Assembly: GCA_026002875.1 (NCBI GenBank)
Contig: BPGE01000001.1
Location: forward strand, 682,001 to 746,000
Reading direction: 5' to 3'
Length of the DNA stretch: 64,000 nt
DNA from: Bryobacteraceae bacterium
GTDB taxonomy: Bacteria > Acidobacteriota > Terriglobia > Bryobacterales > Bryobacteraceae
Shown here in pieces: positions 10,164 through 18,740 of the stretch (positions within the stretch are counted from its first letter, which is position 1; the number at the start of each line of letters is the position of its first letter). The notes below the pieces were generated by a model. The model was not told the origin of the DNA. It was given only the letters and a program-made list of their open reading frames with translations, and did no database searches. The translations under genes and the position numbers were made by a program.

Positions 10164-11654
10164 ATGTCCGCCTGCACGATCGACCGCCGCACGTTCGCCG
10201 CATCGCTGCTTGCACCGCTGGTTTCCGCGCAGTCCCCGGACTGGGTGGATCTGTTCAACGGCCAGTCGCTGGACGGTTGGAAGCCCAATGAAAACCCCTC
10301 GTCGTGGCGGGTGGAGGGAGGCGCCATCGTCACGGCCGGGCCGCGCTCGCACCTGTTCTATGCGGGGCCCGTGCAGTCGGCGCGGTTCCGCAACTTCGAG
10401 CTCGAGGTGGAAGCGCTCGCCGAACCGCTGGCCAATGGCGGCGTGTACTTCCATACGGCGTTTCAGCCCGAGGGCTGGCCCGTGCGGGGTTTCGAGGTGC
10501 AGATCAACAACACGGCTACGGGGGAGGGCAACTACCGCGAGAACAAGAAGACGGGTTCGCTGTATGGCGTGCGCAACGTCTACCGCCAGTTCGTCAACGA
10601 CAACGAGTGGTTCACGCTGAACGTACTCGTGCGGAACCGCAACGTGCAGGTACGGCTGAACGGGATGCTCGTGGTGGACTATACCGAGCCCGCGCCGCCG
10701 CCGCCTTATCCCGGCATGGAAAAAGAGCGCAGCATCGGGCAGGGAACGTTCGCCCTGCAATGCCACGACCCCGGTTCGCGCGTCCGCTTCCGCCGCATCC
10801 GCGTCCGTCCCTTGCCGGACAACCTCCCTCTGCCGGAAGGCGCTGTCGAGCCGGCCGCGGACGCCGGCTGGCGCGACATCCTCGCCTTGGGCGCCCAGAA
10901 CTATCCCATGGTGGACTACCACGTCCATCTCAAGAGCGGGCTGACGCTCCAGCAGGCGCTCGACCGCTCGCGCATCGACGGCATCTTTTACGGAATCGCC
11001 ATCAACTGCGGCAAGGGGCATGAGGTGGAGAACGACGAAGGGGCGATGAAATTCTTCGAGCGGATGAAAGGCCAGCCGTGTTTCATCGCCATGCAGGCCG
11101 AGGGGCGCGAGTGGACGCAGATGTTCTCGCGCCGCGTGGCCGCCATGTTCGACTATGTCTTCACGGACTCGATGACCTGGACCGACAACCGCGGCCGCCG
11201 CATGCGCACATGGATTCCCGCAGAGGTGGGAACCATCGCCGATCCGCAGGAATTCATGGACACGCTGGTGGCGCGGGCGGTGGAGATCATCGAGAAAGAG
11301 CCCATCGACATCTACGTCAATCCCACCTACGTTCCGGATCAGCTCCAGCCGCGCTATGACGAATTGTGGACCGAAGAAAGGATGCGGAAAGTCCTCCAGG
11401 CTCTCGCAAAGAACGGCGTGGCGATGGAAATCAACGACAGATATGAGATTCCCTCGGCGAAATTTATCCGCATGGGCAAGGAAATGGGCGTAAAATTCGC
11501 CTTCGGCACCAACAACGCAGGAGCGAAGGATCTGCGCCGGTGCGATTACGGCCGCCGCATGGTGCGCGAGTGCAAACTTGCCTGGAGCGACTTCTGGACG
11601 CCGGCGCCCCGGGGCGCACGGGCAGTGGACCGCAAGGGGGGTGCGCTGCGGTAG
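10164..11654 (+). CDS. DUF1080 (3-keto-glycoside hydrolase-like) domain fused to an HxH metal-hydrolase-like domain
   Basis: 496 residues. A Tat-like signal (DRRTFAASLLAPLVSAQ) leads to a DUF1080 beta-sandwich at about 25-225 ('WVDLFNGQSLDGWKPNENP', 'ANGGVYFHTAF', 'GFEVQINNT', 'GSLYGVRNVYRQFVNDNEWFT'). DUF1080 proteins include 3-keto-disaccharide hydrolases. After a linker, residues about 245-490 begin with 'MVDYHVHLKSGLT' (His253 and His255) and contain 'EINDRYEIPSAKFIRMGKEMG' and 'FAFGTNNAG', the style of PHP or amidohydrolase barrels. Start ATG 10164 has GGAGG 5 nt upstream. The second domain's reaction is unknown; the two-domain combination suggests serial action on one sugar derivative. 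Confidence 0.8.
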   Translation: MSACTIDRRTFAASLLAPLVSAQSPDWVDLFNGQSLDGWKPNENPSSWRVEGGAIVTAGPRSHLFYAGPVQSARFRNFELEVEALAEPLANGGVYFHTAFQPEGWPVRGFEVQINNTATGEGNYRENKKTGSLYGVRNVYRQFVNDNEWFTLNVLVRNRNVQVRLNGMLVVDYTEPAPPPPYPGMEKERSIGQGTFALQCHDPGSRVRFRRIRVRPLPDNLPLPEGAVEPAADAGWRDILALGAQNYPMVDYHVHLKSGLTLQQALDRSRIDGIFYGIAINCGKGHEVENDEGAMKFFERMKGQPCFIAMQAEGREWTQMFSRRVAAMFDYVFTDSMTWTDNRGRRMRTWIPAEVGTIADPQEFMDTLVARAVEIIEKEPIDIYVNPTYVPDQLQPRYDELWTEERMRKVLQALAKNGVAMEINDRYEIPSAKFIRMGKEMGVKFAFGTNNAGAKDLRRCDYGRRMVRECKLAWSDFWTPAPRGARAVDRKGGALR

Positions 11655-11987
11655 CCGGCAGGCGTGCGGGTGGAGCCGTTGACGTCAGCTCCGGGCCGCT
11701 CTGATCGTCCGAAATTGGCGGGCGCCGCTGGCCTCGCGCGTGTCAACCGGAACGGCCCGATGCGCATCCCGCGCGCGTGACCGTTCTCCATCGAAGCGCG
11801 GCAACGAATGGACCGTATCTGTTCAGGCTGATCAGGTCTTCCCCTGGGACATCCGCGATCCTGCCACTGAAGCGGCAAGGCTGCCTGGGATCAAGAAAGC
11901 CGCCGGAGCGGCCGCCCTACAAGGCTGTTCCCGGTTCGTCCCGGATTCCGTCGTGGAAGAAGGGGCTGATGGTTCCTGTCCTCTCTT
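11655..11987. other. Gap between two convergent genes
   Basis: About 330 nt between the 3' ends of the DUF1080 gene and the monooxygenase gene. I see no gene, tRNA or strong terminator in it. Confidence 0.45.
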
Positions 11988-13283
11988 TCAGGCGGCAGTC
12001 AAGCCGAGGCGCGAGGCCATGTCTTCGTAGGCTGGGCCCCAGGCCGGAAGGCTGGCGAGGACCTGCGCGGCGTGCTGAGCCACCCAGCCGTCGGTTTGCG
12101 GGCCGGGCGCAGGCACGCGCTCCAGTCCGTGCAGCTGTTTCCAGACCTGCTGCCAGCGGGCATCGTACGAAGCCAGAGCGCCCGCATCGGCGCCGCCGCG
12201 CAGGATTGATTCGATCTTCGCGGCCAGGTCGGCGCCTTCCCAGAAGCCGAGGTTCATCGAGTGCACGCCCGCAGGGCCCGTCAAGTGCGCCGCGTCGCCG
12301 GCCAGCCACAGCCTGCCCGCGCCGAACCTCTTCGCCAGCCGGCGCTCGAAGCGGACCACAATGCGCCAGGTCAGCTTCTCGATCGAGCCCGTGAACCAGG
12401 GGGCCCGCTCGCGCAGGTATTCGCGCAGGTGCGCCTCATCAAGCACCGGAAGGTCGAGCCCGTGCGACAGCAGCACGCGGTCCTTCTGCCGTTCGGTGGG
12501 GAAATCGCCGAAGCCGGCCTTGCGCAGGGCCTCGACCGGATCGGGGGCGGAGGGCCTGTAATCCGGCAGTTCGAAACTCCACCGGGCCGCGCCGCCGGGC
12601 AGCGGCCAGAGGACATTCATCGTGCCGCCGTCGAGGGCCACGCGCACCGTGTTCTGCAGGTCGGCGTCGGTCTTGAACTCGAAGACGGCGAAATACTGCG
12701 CCGGGCCGACCTCTGGAAATTCGGAATCCAGCGTCCGCCGGACGCGCGAGTTGTAGCCATCGGCGCCGACGACGAATTTCGGTTCGAGTTCCCAGGTTTT
12801 CGCCACGACCCATTCCGTATGGGCGACGATATAGCCGCGGGATTCCTTCTCGAATTTCTGCACGGTGACGCGCGCGTGGTCATCGCCCTGCGCCACGGCC
12901 GCGGCCTCGTGCCGCCAGCCGACGCGCACGCCGAGCTTTTCGAGTTCGTCCTCCAGCAGGTTCTCGAGGGCGTCCTGCCGGACCACGGCCAACGGGTGCT
13001 GCGCATCGCCGGCATCCAGAGCCACGCGCGTGCCTTCCCGGTCGCAAAAGGCGATGCGCCGCACGGGGTAGGACTCGGCGAGGATCTTCTCTTTCAGGCC
13101 GAGCTGCGCGAACAGATCCAGCGCCTGCGGGTGCACCGCCAGGGCATAGCTGTGCGTGCAGGCCCAGACGCCCGTGTCGATGATGCGCACGTTGACGTTG
13201 CGGCGCGCCAGCGAAAGCGCAGTGAACAGCCCGACGGGGCCGGCTCCGACGACAAGAACTTCGGGTTTCAGTTCATCGAACAT
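11988..13283 (-). CDS. FAD-dependent aromatic monooxygenase (UbiH/PHBH family)
   Basis: 431 residues from ATG 13283 (GAGGAG upstream). The Rossmann GxGxxG motif is in 'LVVGAGPVGLFTALSLARRNV' at the N-terminus. The second FAD motif 'RLWLAGDAAHLTGPAGVHSMNLG' (GD-x8-P type) is near 285-305, and a 'VVGADGYNSRVRR' DG motif near 160. These are the three fingerprints of class A flavoprotein monooxygenases. The likely role is hydroxylation of an aromatic compound in the cytoplasm using NAD(P)H and O2. The substrate cannot be told. It stands alone, with the gap on one side and a repeat region upstream. Confidence 0.85.
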   Translation of the reverse strand: MFDELKPEVLVVGAGPVGLFTALSLARRNVNVRIIDTGVWACTHSYALAVHPQALDLFAQLGLKEKILAESYPVRRIAFCDREGTRVALDAGDAQHPLAVVRQDALENLLEDELEKLGVRVGWRHEAAAVAQGDDHARVTVQKFEKESRGYIVAHTEWVVAKTWELEPKFVVGADGYNSRVRRTLDSEFPEVGPAQYFAVFEFKTDADLQNTVRVALDGGTMNVLWPLPGGAARWSFELPDYRPSAPDPVEALRKAGFGDFPTERQKDRVLLSHGLDLPVLDEAHLREYLRERAPWFTGSIEKLTWRIVVRFERRLAKRFGAGRLWLAGDAAHLTGPAGVHSMNLGFWEGADLAAKIESILRGGADAGALASYDARWQQVWKQLHGLERVPAPGPQTDGWVAQHAAQVLASLPAWGPAYEDMASRLGLTAA

Positions 13284-13501
13284 GGCAGCGCTCCTCGTAT
13301 GAATACGGGCAGATGCAGAATACACCGGGCGGTGACGGCAAGACAAGAAGCACCTTGCGGCGGCCGCGCCGCAGGCGGCAAGCGTCGGCCGGTTCCAGGC
13401 AGCCACAGGGTGGAGATTCGTTGATGGCGCGCCCGAGACCAGGGCCAGTTTGCCGGGCCGGGCGGGGCGCGAGGGGACCGCTCACTCCCGGCGGCTGACG
13501 C

Positions 13502-13553
13502 CGCCTTCGTTCGCGGCACTGACTACCGCTGGCGGCGCCTTCGTTCGCGGCAC
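13502..13553 (+). repeat. 18-bp direct repeat CGCCTTCGTTCGCGGCAC
   Basis: CGCCTTCGTTCGCGGCAC occurs exactly at 13502-13519 and again at 13536-13553, in a non-coding stretch. The palindrome GGCGGC-tgac-GCCGCC overlaps the left side. The second copy leads directly into a longer element that recurs near 57.9 kb. Confidence 0.7.
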
Positions 13554-13595
13554 AGAACCCGCTGCAGGGCGCCGCGATGCTCTTCCCTGCTGATG
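13536..13595 (+). repeat. Dispersed intergenic repeat, copy A
   Basis: About 60 bp sharing CGCGGCACAG-n-ACCCGCTGCAGGGCGC and a downstream TCTTCC-n-TGCTGATG with copy B at 57926-57984. On the minus strand both copies spell ALQRVLCR preceded by Glu-Glu, so the element might derive from a decayed coding sequence. It lies in the 477-nt gap 13284-13760, where I see no gene. Confidence 0.6.
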
Positions 13596-13760
13596 GAGAG
13601 CAGGGGCATCAGGGTTGACGGGAGCAGGCATTTCCCGATCCGGGCAAGGAGGGGGGGAGTCATGAGACACCCGTTCGCGTGCTCATGTCCGGGAACAGAC
13701 GGAAAAGCAGTTTGAAAAACGAACGGATTTCTGATAGAAGGGTGCGGAGGGATCCTGAGC

Positions 13761-14333
13761 ATGAAGCGGCTTTTTTCGAAGCAGTCCGGCCTGATTCTGC
13801 TCCGCTGGGCGGCCGTGGCTGCAGCGCTGCAGCTTGGGACCGGGGCTCTGAACCAGCAAGCGACGCCTGAGCATCCGATCACAAGAACCGGCATCGTCAT
13901 CGGCTGGTTTGCGCTTGTTTTTTTCCTTGCCGCGGTCTATCACCTGATTGCGCGGGGATGGCGCAGCCCGCTGGGGTGGACCTGCGCTTCGCTGGCGGCC
14001 GTGAATTACGCGGCGGTGTCTCTTCACTCGGACACGCTGGCGCCGGTGATTGCCCTGTCGTCCCTCGTAGCAGCGGCTGCTGTCCTGTTCCGGCTCGGGG
14101 CGCAGCCGGCGCTGATGCTTGCGGCGGCTTCCAGTCTGGTCCTTGGTTTGGGGGCGTTTTTCGCCAGTATTCTGCTGGCTGCGCCGCTGAATGGAATCTG
14201 CAGCCGGTCTGCGCCGTGGGTTTGCCAGCTGGCAGGACTGCTTTGGGGAAGCGTTGCTGCAGCCGTTCTGTGCCTGGCGTTCTGGTATTCGGCAAGACGG
14301 CTGGATGGCCCCGCTCAGCCCGCCGGACGATAG
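13761..14333 (+). CDS. Membrane protein of unknown function
   Basis: 190 residues with about five hydrophobic segments (roughly 12-30, 45-63, 70-88, 95-125 and 145-175) and short polar loops, ending in a short basic tail. GGAGGG stands before ATG 13761. I do not recognise a family. A long frame on the opposite strand is composed of Arg/Pro/Gln-rich low-complexity sequence and is its shadow. It converges with the PAP2 phosphatase gene 20 nt away. Confidence 0.6.
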   Translation: MKRLFSKQSGLILLRWAAVAAALQLGTGALNQQATPEHPITRTGIVIGWFALVFFLAAVYHLIARGWRSPLGWTCASLAAVNYAAVSLHSDTLAPVIALSSLVAAAAVLFRLGAQPALMLAAASSLVLGLGAFFASILLAAPLNGICSRSAPWVCQLAGLLWGSVAAAVLCLAFWYSARRLDGPAQPAGR

Positions 14334-14352
14334 GCGGGGGCGTGGCGGCGCG

Positions 14353-15102
14353 TCACCGGGCGTGGGGCGCGCGGGCGATGCCGCGGCCGATGAGAATTCC
14401 GGAAAACGCGCCGAAATAGACATCCGAGGGCCAGTGGCGGTAGCCGGTGACGCGGCTGACGCTGATGGCCGCAGCCGTGGAAATCAGGCTGATTTTGAGC
14501 CATTTCGGCGCGCGCGGATGCGCAGCGACAGCGGTTGCGACGGCGAAAGAAGTGAGGGCATGGCCGGAGGGAAACGCGTCGCCGCCGGAATAGAACGAGC
14601 CGCGCGAGCCCGGCGCATCAGGCCTTTCTCTCCATGTTGCGCCTTTGATTGCGTAAGTCACCGCGAGCCCTGAGGCGAGCGCGAGCGCCGCATCCCGGCC
14701 GAGGTGCGACCAGGCAGGCTTGCCGGCATAATGGCCGTAACCTGTTGTCACGACCGTGGCCATCGTGAGGCCGGCCATGGAGCCGATCAACGAAACGCGG
14801 CGGCTCCAGTCGCGCTGCGCCGGAGTGCCGGGCAGGGCATCCACCATGGAGCGGTCGGCGGATTTCAGCGCCACCGCGCCTGCCACCAGCGGCAACGCGA
14901 GAGTCCACGTCTGCCGCTGCGACATCTTGAATGGCGCGGTCCAGATGCGCTTTTGATCCGTGGCGAAATCGCGCAGGAAATCGCCTGCGGGACTGCCGTG
15001 CTGCCCGAAAATGGACGGGCAGCAGGCCACATACAGGAGGAAAATCCCCAGAGCGCGGAATCGCCGGAATTTGCGCTTCGTTTCGTGGCCGGCTTTTCCC
15101 AT
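14353..15102 (-). CDS. PAP2-family phosphatase, secreted
   Basis: About 249 residues. A signal peptide (FRALGIFLLYVACCPSIFGQ) precedes a PAP2/acid phosphatase fold with the three family motifs: K-x6-RP ('KGATWRERPDAP'), PSGH ('DAFPSGHALTSFAVATA') and SRxxxxxHxxxD ('SRVTGYRHWPSDVYFG'). It should remove phosphate from lipid phosphates, such as undecaprenyl diphosphate or phosphatidic acid, on the periplasmic side. The start is uncertain: ATG 15102 or ATG 15123, neither with a clear Shine-Dalgarno. Confidence 0.85.
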   Translation of the reverse strand: MGKAGHETKRKFRRFRALGIFLLYVACCPSIFGQHGSPAGDFLRDFATDQKRIWTAPFKMSQRQTWTLALPLVAGAVALKSADRSMVDALPGTPAQRDWSRRVSLIGSMAGLTMATVVTTGYGHYAGKPAWSHLGRDAALALASGLAVTYAIKGATWRERPDAPGSRGSFYSGGDAFPSGHALTSFAVATAVAAHPRAPKWLKISLISTAAAISVSRVTGYRHWPSDVYFGAFSGILIGRGIARAPHAR

Positions 15103-15242
15103 CACAAAGGGCAGTGCTGGCATGGATCGACGGAAACGCCCTTCCGCAGGCTGCGGGAGGGCCGGAACACATGCCCGGTTGCGGGCGTGGCGGCTCCGGT
15201 CTGAGAGTAACACATTGCGCCGCGCAGCCCGCCGGGCCAGCT

Positions 15243-16568
15243 TCAGCGGAACCGCGCGCCGCGCAGGATGGGGGAGCGCTGCGGCTGAGCCGGGGGCGGC
15301 TCGGGCTCGGGCGGGGGCGCGGGCTTGCGCACGCGGCCATCGAGATGAGCGGCGATCCGCTCTTCCTTGGCCTTCTGGAATTTGGGCGAGCCCGGCTCGA
15401 GCCCGGACACTTCCCGGACCTCGGCATCGGTCACTTCCATGGCCACGGCGAGGCAGCGGCTGAGGAAGTTCCTGATCCGGTCCTGCACGACGCGGTGCTC
15501 GCTGGTGAGACCGAGCAGCAGGACCTGCTCGCCAGGGGCTTTGGAGAGCACGGCGAAGGTCTGTGAAGCGCGTTTCAGTTTCGGGCTCCTGATCGCTGCG
15601 GCGAGTTTCTTTGCCGATGCCTCGAGCTTCTGCCAGGGTGCGGCCTCCTGCTTCGTCATCTGGGTGGCGGCCACGAGGGCGGAGCGCTCTTTCGGCGTCA
15701 GCTTCTCGGTCAGGCAGTACAGGACGATGGCGTACCAGTCGACGTGGAACGGAGCGCCGAACGGGATCATCGCCTTGAGTTTCGCCAGCTTCTGGAAGGC
15801 GGGGAGATTCACCTTGGGGCCTTTCAGGCCGGGGGAGAACAGCGTGAGCAGCCCTTCCTGATCGAGCGCGGCGAAGACGTCGCCGGGGTTGGGTTCCTGG
15901 GTGATCTCGTACAGCTCTTTGAAGAGCGCGCGCGGGGCGATGAGTTTCTGCACGCCGGCCTCGCGGGCGTTGAGAAACTGCTGCCAGGTTTTCTCTTCGA
16001 CGTTGAAGCCGAAGCGCGTCTTGAAGCGGATGAGCCGCAGCAGGCGGACGGGGTCGTCGTAGAGCGCGTAGGGGCTGACGGCGCGGATCTCCCTGTGCTC
16101 GATGTCGCCGGCGCCGTTGGTGGGATCGATCAGCAGGCCGCGGGAGGCGCGGTTGAGAGAGAGGGCGATGGCGTTGATGGTGAAGTCGCGGCAGCGCAGA
16201 TCCTCGTGGATGGTGGCGGGCGACACCTGGGGTTTTGCGCCCGGTTTGGAGAATTTTTCGATATGCGCCATGGTGATGGCGCAGCGCGCGCCGGAGGGGA
16301 AGAGCAGTTCGGCGGACTTGCGCAGATCGTCGACGGCGACGATTTCAGCCTTATGCTGTTTGGCCAGATCCTTTGCGAACTTCAGCGCCGGGCCTTCGAC
16401 GGTGAAGTCGAGGTCGCGGATGGGAAAGCCGCCCAGCATGTCGCGCAGGGCGCCGCCGGTGAGGAACAGGCTGACGTTGGCCGCCGCGGCGGCCTGCTGC
16501 ACCAGGTCGAGCACGGCGCGCTGCTCGACGCTGAGGTGATTCTCGAGAATGAACATGTAATCGCTCAT
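15243..16568 (-). CDS. cca: CCA-adding tRNA nucleotidyltransferase / poly(A) polymerase family
   Basis: 441 residues. The class II nucleotidyltransferase head shows 'LTGGALRDMLGGFPIRDLDFTVEG' (GG, then the RDxDF catalytic acidic pair), 'DLRCRDFTINAIALSL' (RRD-like) and 'YALYDDPVRLLRLIRFKTRF' (nucleotide-selecting DxxRxxR). The helical tail is divergent and ends in a proline-rich stretch. It adds or repairs the tRNA 3' CCA or, less likely, adds poly(A). Bacteria of this group can have separate CC- and A-adding enzymes, so the exact specificity is open. All three tRNAs in this window already encode CCA. xerD-like gene upstream, 33 nt. Confidence 0.85.
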   Translation of the reverse strand: MSDYMFILENHLSVEQRAVLDLVQQAAAAANVSLFLTGGALRDMLGGFPIRDLDFTVEGPALKFAKDLAKQHKAEIVAVDDLRKSAELLFPSGARCAITMAHIEKFSKPGAKPQVSPATIHEDLRCRDFTINAIALSLNRASRGLLIDPTNGAGDIEHREIRAVSPYALYDDPVRLLRLIRFKTRFGFNVEEKTWQQFLNAREAGVQKLIAPRALFKELYEITQEPNPGDVFAALDQEGLLTLFSPGLKGPKVNLPAFQKLAKLKAMIPFGAPFHVDWYAIVLYCLTEKLTPKERSALVAATQMTKQEAAPWQKLEASAKKLAAAIRSPKLKRASQTFAVLSKAPGEQVLLLGLTSEHRVVQDRIRNFLSRCLAVAMEVTDAEVREVSGLEPGSPKFQKAKEERIAAHLDGRVRKPAPPPEPEPPPAQPQRSPILRGARFR

Positions 16569-16601
16569 CGTGCCGGCCTCGTTTCCGTGCGCACGGCGCA
16601 G

Positions 16602-17498
16602 TCAGTTGCGCGGATGGAATTCATCCACGGTGCTCCTGAGGCGCGTGCGCATGACATGGGTGTAAATCTCGGTGGTGGAAATATCGGCGTGGCCCAGCAT
16701 CGCCTGGACGCTGCGCAAGCCGGCGCCGCCTTCCAGCAGGTGGGTGGCAAAGCTGTGCCGCAGGACGTGCGGCGAAAGTTTCTGAAAGATTCCGGCCTGG
16801 CGGCCGTAGCGCCGCAACAGCATCCAGAAGGCCTGGCGTGTCATGGCGGCGCCCCGTGCGGTGACAAAAAGGTGCGGACTGGCCCGTCCTTTCAGCAGCT
16901 GCGGGCGCGGCGCAGCGAGATAGTCCCGCAGCGCCTCCTGGGCTTTGGATCCCAGAGGCACGAGCCGCTGTTTGCCGCCCTTGCCGGTGACGCGCACGAA
17001 GCCGAGGTCGAGATTGACATCAGTCAGGCGGAGCGAGATGAGCTCGCTGACTCTGAGCCCCGTAGCGTACAGCGTTTCCAGCATGGCGCGGTCGCGACGC
17101 CCGCGGGGCGAATCATCGGGGGCGGCGAGCAGCGCCTCAACCTGATCGGCGGTCAGGTATTTGGGCAGGGTGCGCCAGGTTTTCGGCGCCGTCAGAAGCG
17201 CGGACGGGTCTTCGCTGATCTTTCCTTCGAGGAGAAGAAAGCGGAAAAACTGCCGGAGTGTGGAGAGCCGCCGTGCGGAGGTGCGCGGGCTGAGCCGCGC
17301 CTGCTGCATCTGGTCGAGGTAGGCGCGCAGGTGTTCGGCAGTCACCGGCCAGGGTAGGCTGGCGCGCGCGCAGAAATCGAGAAAGTCCTTCAAATCGAAG
17401 GAGTAAGCGGCGATCGTGTGGGCCGAGAGCCCCTTCTCGATGCGGGCGCAGGAGAGGAATGCTTCGACAGCTCCAGCGAGCCCTTCCTCGGCAGCCAT
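16602..17498 (-). CDS. xerD: Tyrosine recombinase, XerC/XerD type
   Basis: 298 residues, standard Xer length. A SAM-like N-terminal DNA-binding domain (about 1-95) is followed by the catalytic domain with all residues visible: Arg in 'TGLRVSELISL', Lys in 'VTGKGGKQRLVPL', His-x-x-Arg in 'SPHVLRHSFATHLLEGG', His in 'MLGHADISTTEIYTHV' and Tyr in the same stretch. There is no sign of an integrative element around it, so it is probably the housekeeping dimer-resolution recombinase; XerC versus XerD cannot be settled here. TATCAT (17511-17506) ends 7 nt before the ATG with no Shine-Dalgarno. Confidence 0.9.
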   Translation of the reverse strand: MAAEEGLAGAVEAFLSCARIEKGLSAHTIAAYSFDLKDFLDFCARASLPWPVTAEHLRAYLDQMQQARLSPRTSARRLSTLRQFFRFLLLEGKISEDPSALLTAPKTWRTLPKYLTADQVEALLAAPDDSPRGRRDRAMLETLYATGLRVSELISLRLTDVNLDLGFVRVTGKGGKQRLVPLGSKAQEALRDYLAAPRPQLLKGRASPHLFVTARGAAMTRQAFWMLLRRYGRQAGIFQKLSPHVLRHSFATHLLEGGAGLRSVQAMLGHADISTTEIYTHVMRTRLRSTVDEFHPRN

Positions 17499-17578
17499 TT
17501 GTGTAATGATACAATACCAGCGTAATTCTTTGAAAGTAAAGGCTCACCGAAAGGCGGCCCGCCCGCGGCGACCAGGGA

Positions 17579-18079
17579 GTGCAATCCGGCTTGAGCGGAT
17601 CCACCGCAAAAAAAGTGCTTGTCGACCGGTATGACCGGTCCCGGATCCGCGGTTTTGTGCAGGCGCAGACGCTGATGCAGGGGGGCGAGCTGGAGCTGCT
17701 GAGCACCGATGGCACCGTGATGCGGCTGCCGGGCGGGCAGGTGAAGACGGTCTCTTTCGTGCGCGAGTTCGAGGGGCCTTCGATTTGGGAGGAGCGGCGC
17801 GAATTTCTTGCGCGGCCGAAAGCCCCGGGGCTTTGGGTGGAATTGCGGTTCCGGGACGGAGGGCGGCTGGAGGGCGTGATTCCCAATGATCTGCTGCTGC
17901 TGGAGGGGTCCGGAGTGATGGTGACGCCGCCGGATCCGACCGGCAACACGCAAAGGGTGTTTGCGCCGAGGCAGAGCCTTGCGGGCGCTGCCGTGCTGGG
18001 GGTGATCGGGGCGACGCGCCGGCGGGCGCGCAGGCCTTCCGGGAAAGAAGGTCAGATCACGCTGTTCGGAGAAGACTGA
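17579..18079 (+). CDS. Small beta-rich protein of unknown function
   Basis: 166 residues from GTG 17579 (TTG 17591 is an alternative start). Not recognised. It has an alternating beta-strand pattern with 'LWVELRFRDGGRLEGVI' and a C-terminal 'QRVFAPRQSLAGAAVLGVIG'. The core resembles the small protein at 62239-62616 ('[17 protein letters not shown]'), suggesting one lineage-specific domain family. A -10-like TACAAT lies at 17510-17515. The 3' end overlaps the convergent gene at 18057 by 23 nt. Confidence 0.6.
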   Translation: MQSGLSGSTAKKVLVDRYDRSRIRGFVQAQTLMQGGELELLSTDGTVMRLPGGQVKTVSFVREFEGPSIWEERREFLARPKAPGLWVELRFRDGGRLEGVIPNDLLLLEGSGVMVTPPDPTGNTQRVFAPRQSLAGAAVLGVIGATRRRARRPSGKEGQITLFGED

Positions 18080-18638
18080 CCGGGCCGAGCTGGTGCGTGG
18101 CCAGATCTTCCCACAGGCTGGGCGCCACGTTCCGGACGAGCGTCAGCTCCCCCACGACGAACTGCCGCGGATGGCGGCACTCCTGCCATCGCCGGCGGGC
18201 TTCGGCGAGAACCTCGTTGAACGGCAGAGCGCCCAGATTCTGGGCGATCGTGACGTGGGGATGGAAGGGGAAGAAATCTTCGGCGAAGAACAGGCCGTGG
18301 TTGAGAACCCTGTGGGCGTGCTCGACTGCCTGCCGTCCGCTGGCGAGCGAGAGATAAATGACGCCCGTGGAGTCGAAGACCTCGACATCGCCCAGAGACG
18401 CTTCGAAGGAGGGGATTTCTTTCGACAGCCGGGCAAGTTCGCTGACCAGCGCATCCTGGGGTGCGGTCAGCCTGCGGGGCGGCAGAATCGTGAGGTGAGA
18501 ACGGAGCGTGCAGCCTGGAACCAGATCCGAACGGAGCGCGCTCAGGAATCCGCCCAGAGGCTCTGGAATGTACGCCACCACAGCGTAAAAGCCTGCGCAA
18601 TGCGGCTCCGCCGGGTGGCCGCCTGAGGAAGAATCCAT
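18057..18638 (-). CDS. 2'-5' RNA ligase superfamily protein
   Basis: 193 residues from ATG 18638. Two HxTx motifs of the 2H phosphoesterase fold are present: 'SHLTILPP' and 'HPHVTIAQ'. Members open 2',3'-cyclic phosphates or join RNA ends; the cellular role in bacteria is unclear. TACAAT (18652-18647) lies 8 nt before the start and there is no Shine-Dalgarno. The C-terminal 23 nt overlap the convergent gene ending at 18079. Confidence 0.8.
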   Translation of the reverse strand: MDSSSGGHPAEPHCAGFYAVVAYIPEPLGGFLSALRSDLVPGCTLRSHLTILPPRRLTAPQDALVSELARLSKEIPSFEASLGDVEVFDSTGVIYLSLASGRQAVEHAHRVLNHGLFFAEDFFPFHPHVTIAQNLGALPFNEVLAEARRRWQECRHPRQFVVGELTLVRNVAPSLWEDLATHQLGPVSLLRTA

Positions 18639-18740
18639 AGAACTCAATTGTAACGTGAGGAACGCCGGATTCGACGCCGGCCTTCCCGCCGCACTCACTG
18701 AATCAGACGCGCGCGGACAGGGCGCGGATTCGTGATTCGA

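Noticed and set aside
13683-14423. 246-codon frame on the minus strand
   Set aside because: Opposite the membrane protein gene at 13761-14333; Arg/Gln/Pro-rich and without a start signal.
17499-17514. Imperfect palindrome TTGTGTAATGATACAA between divergent genes
   Set aside because: Matches only on the outer four bases each side; the centre is better explained by the -10 hexamers of the two genes.
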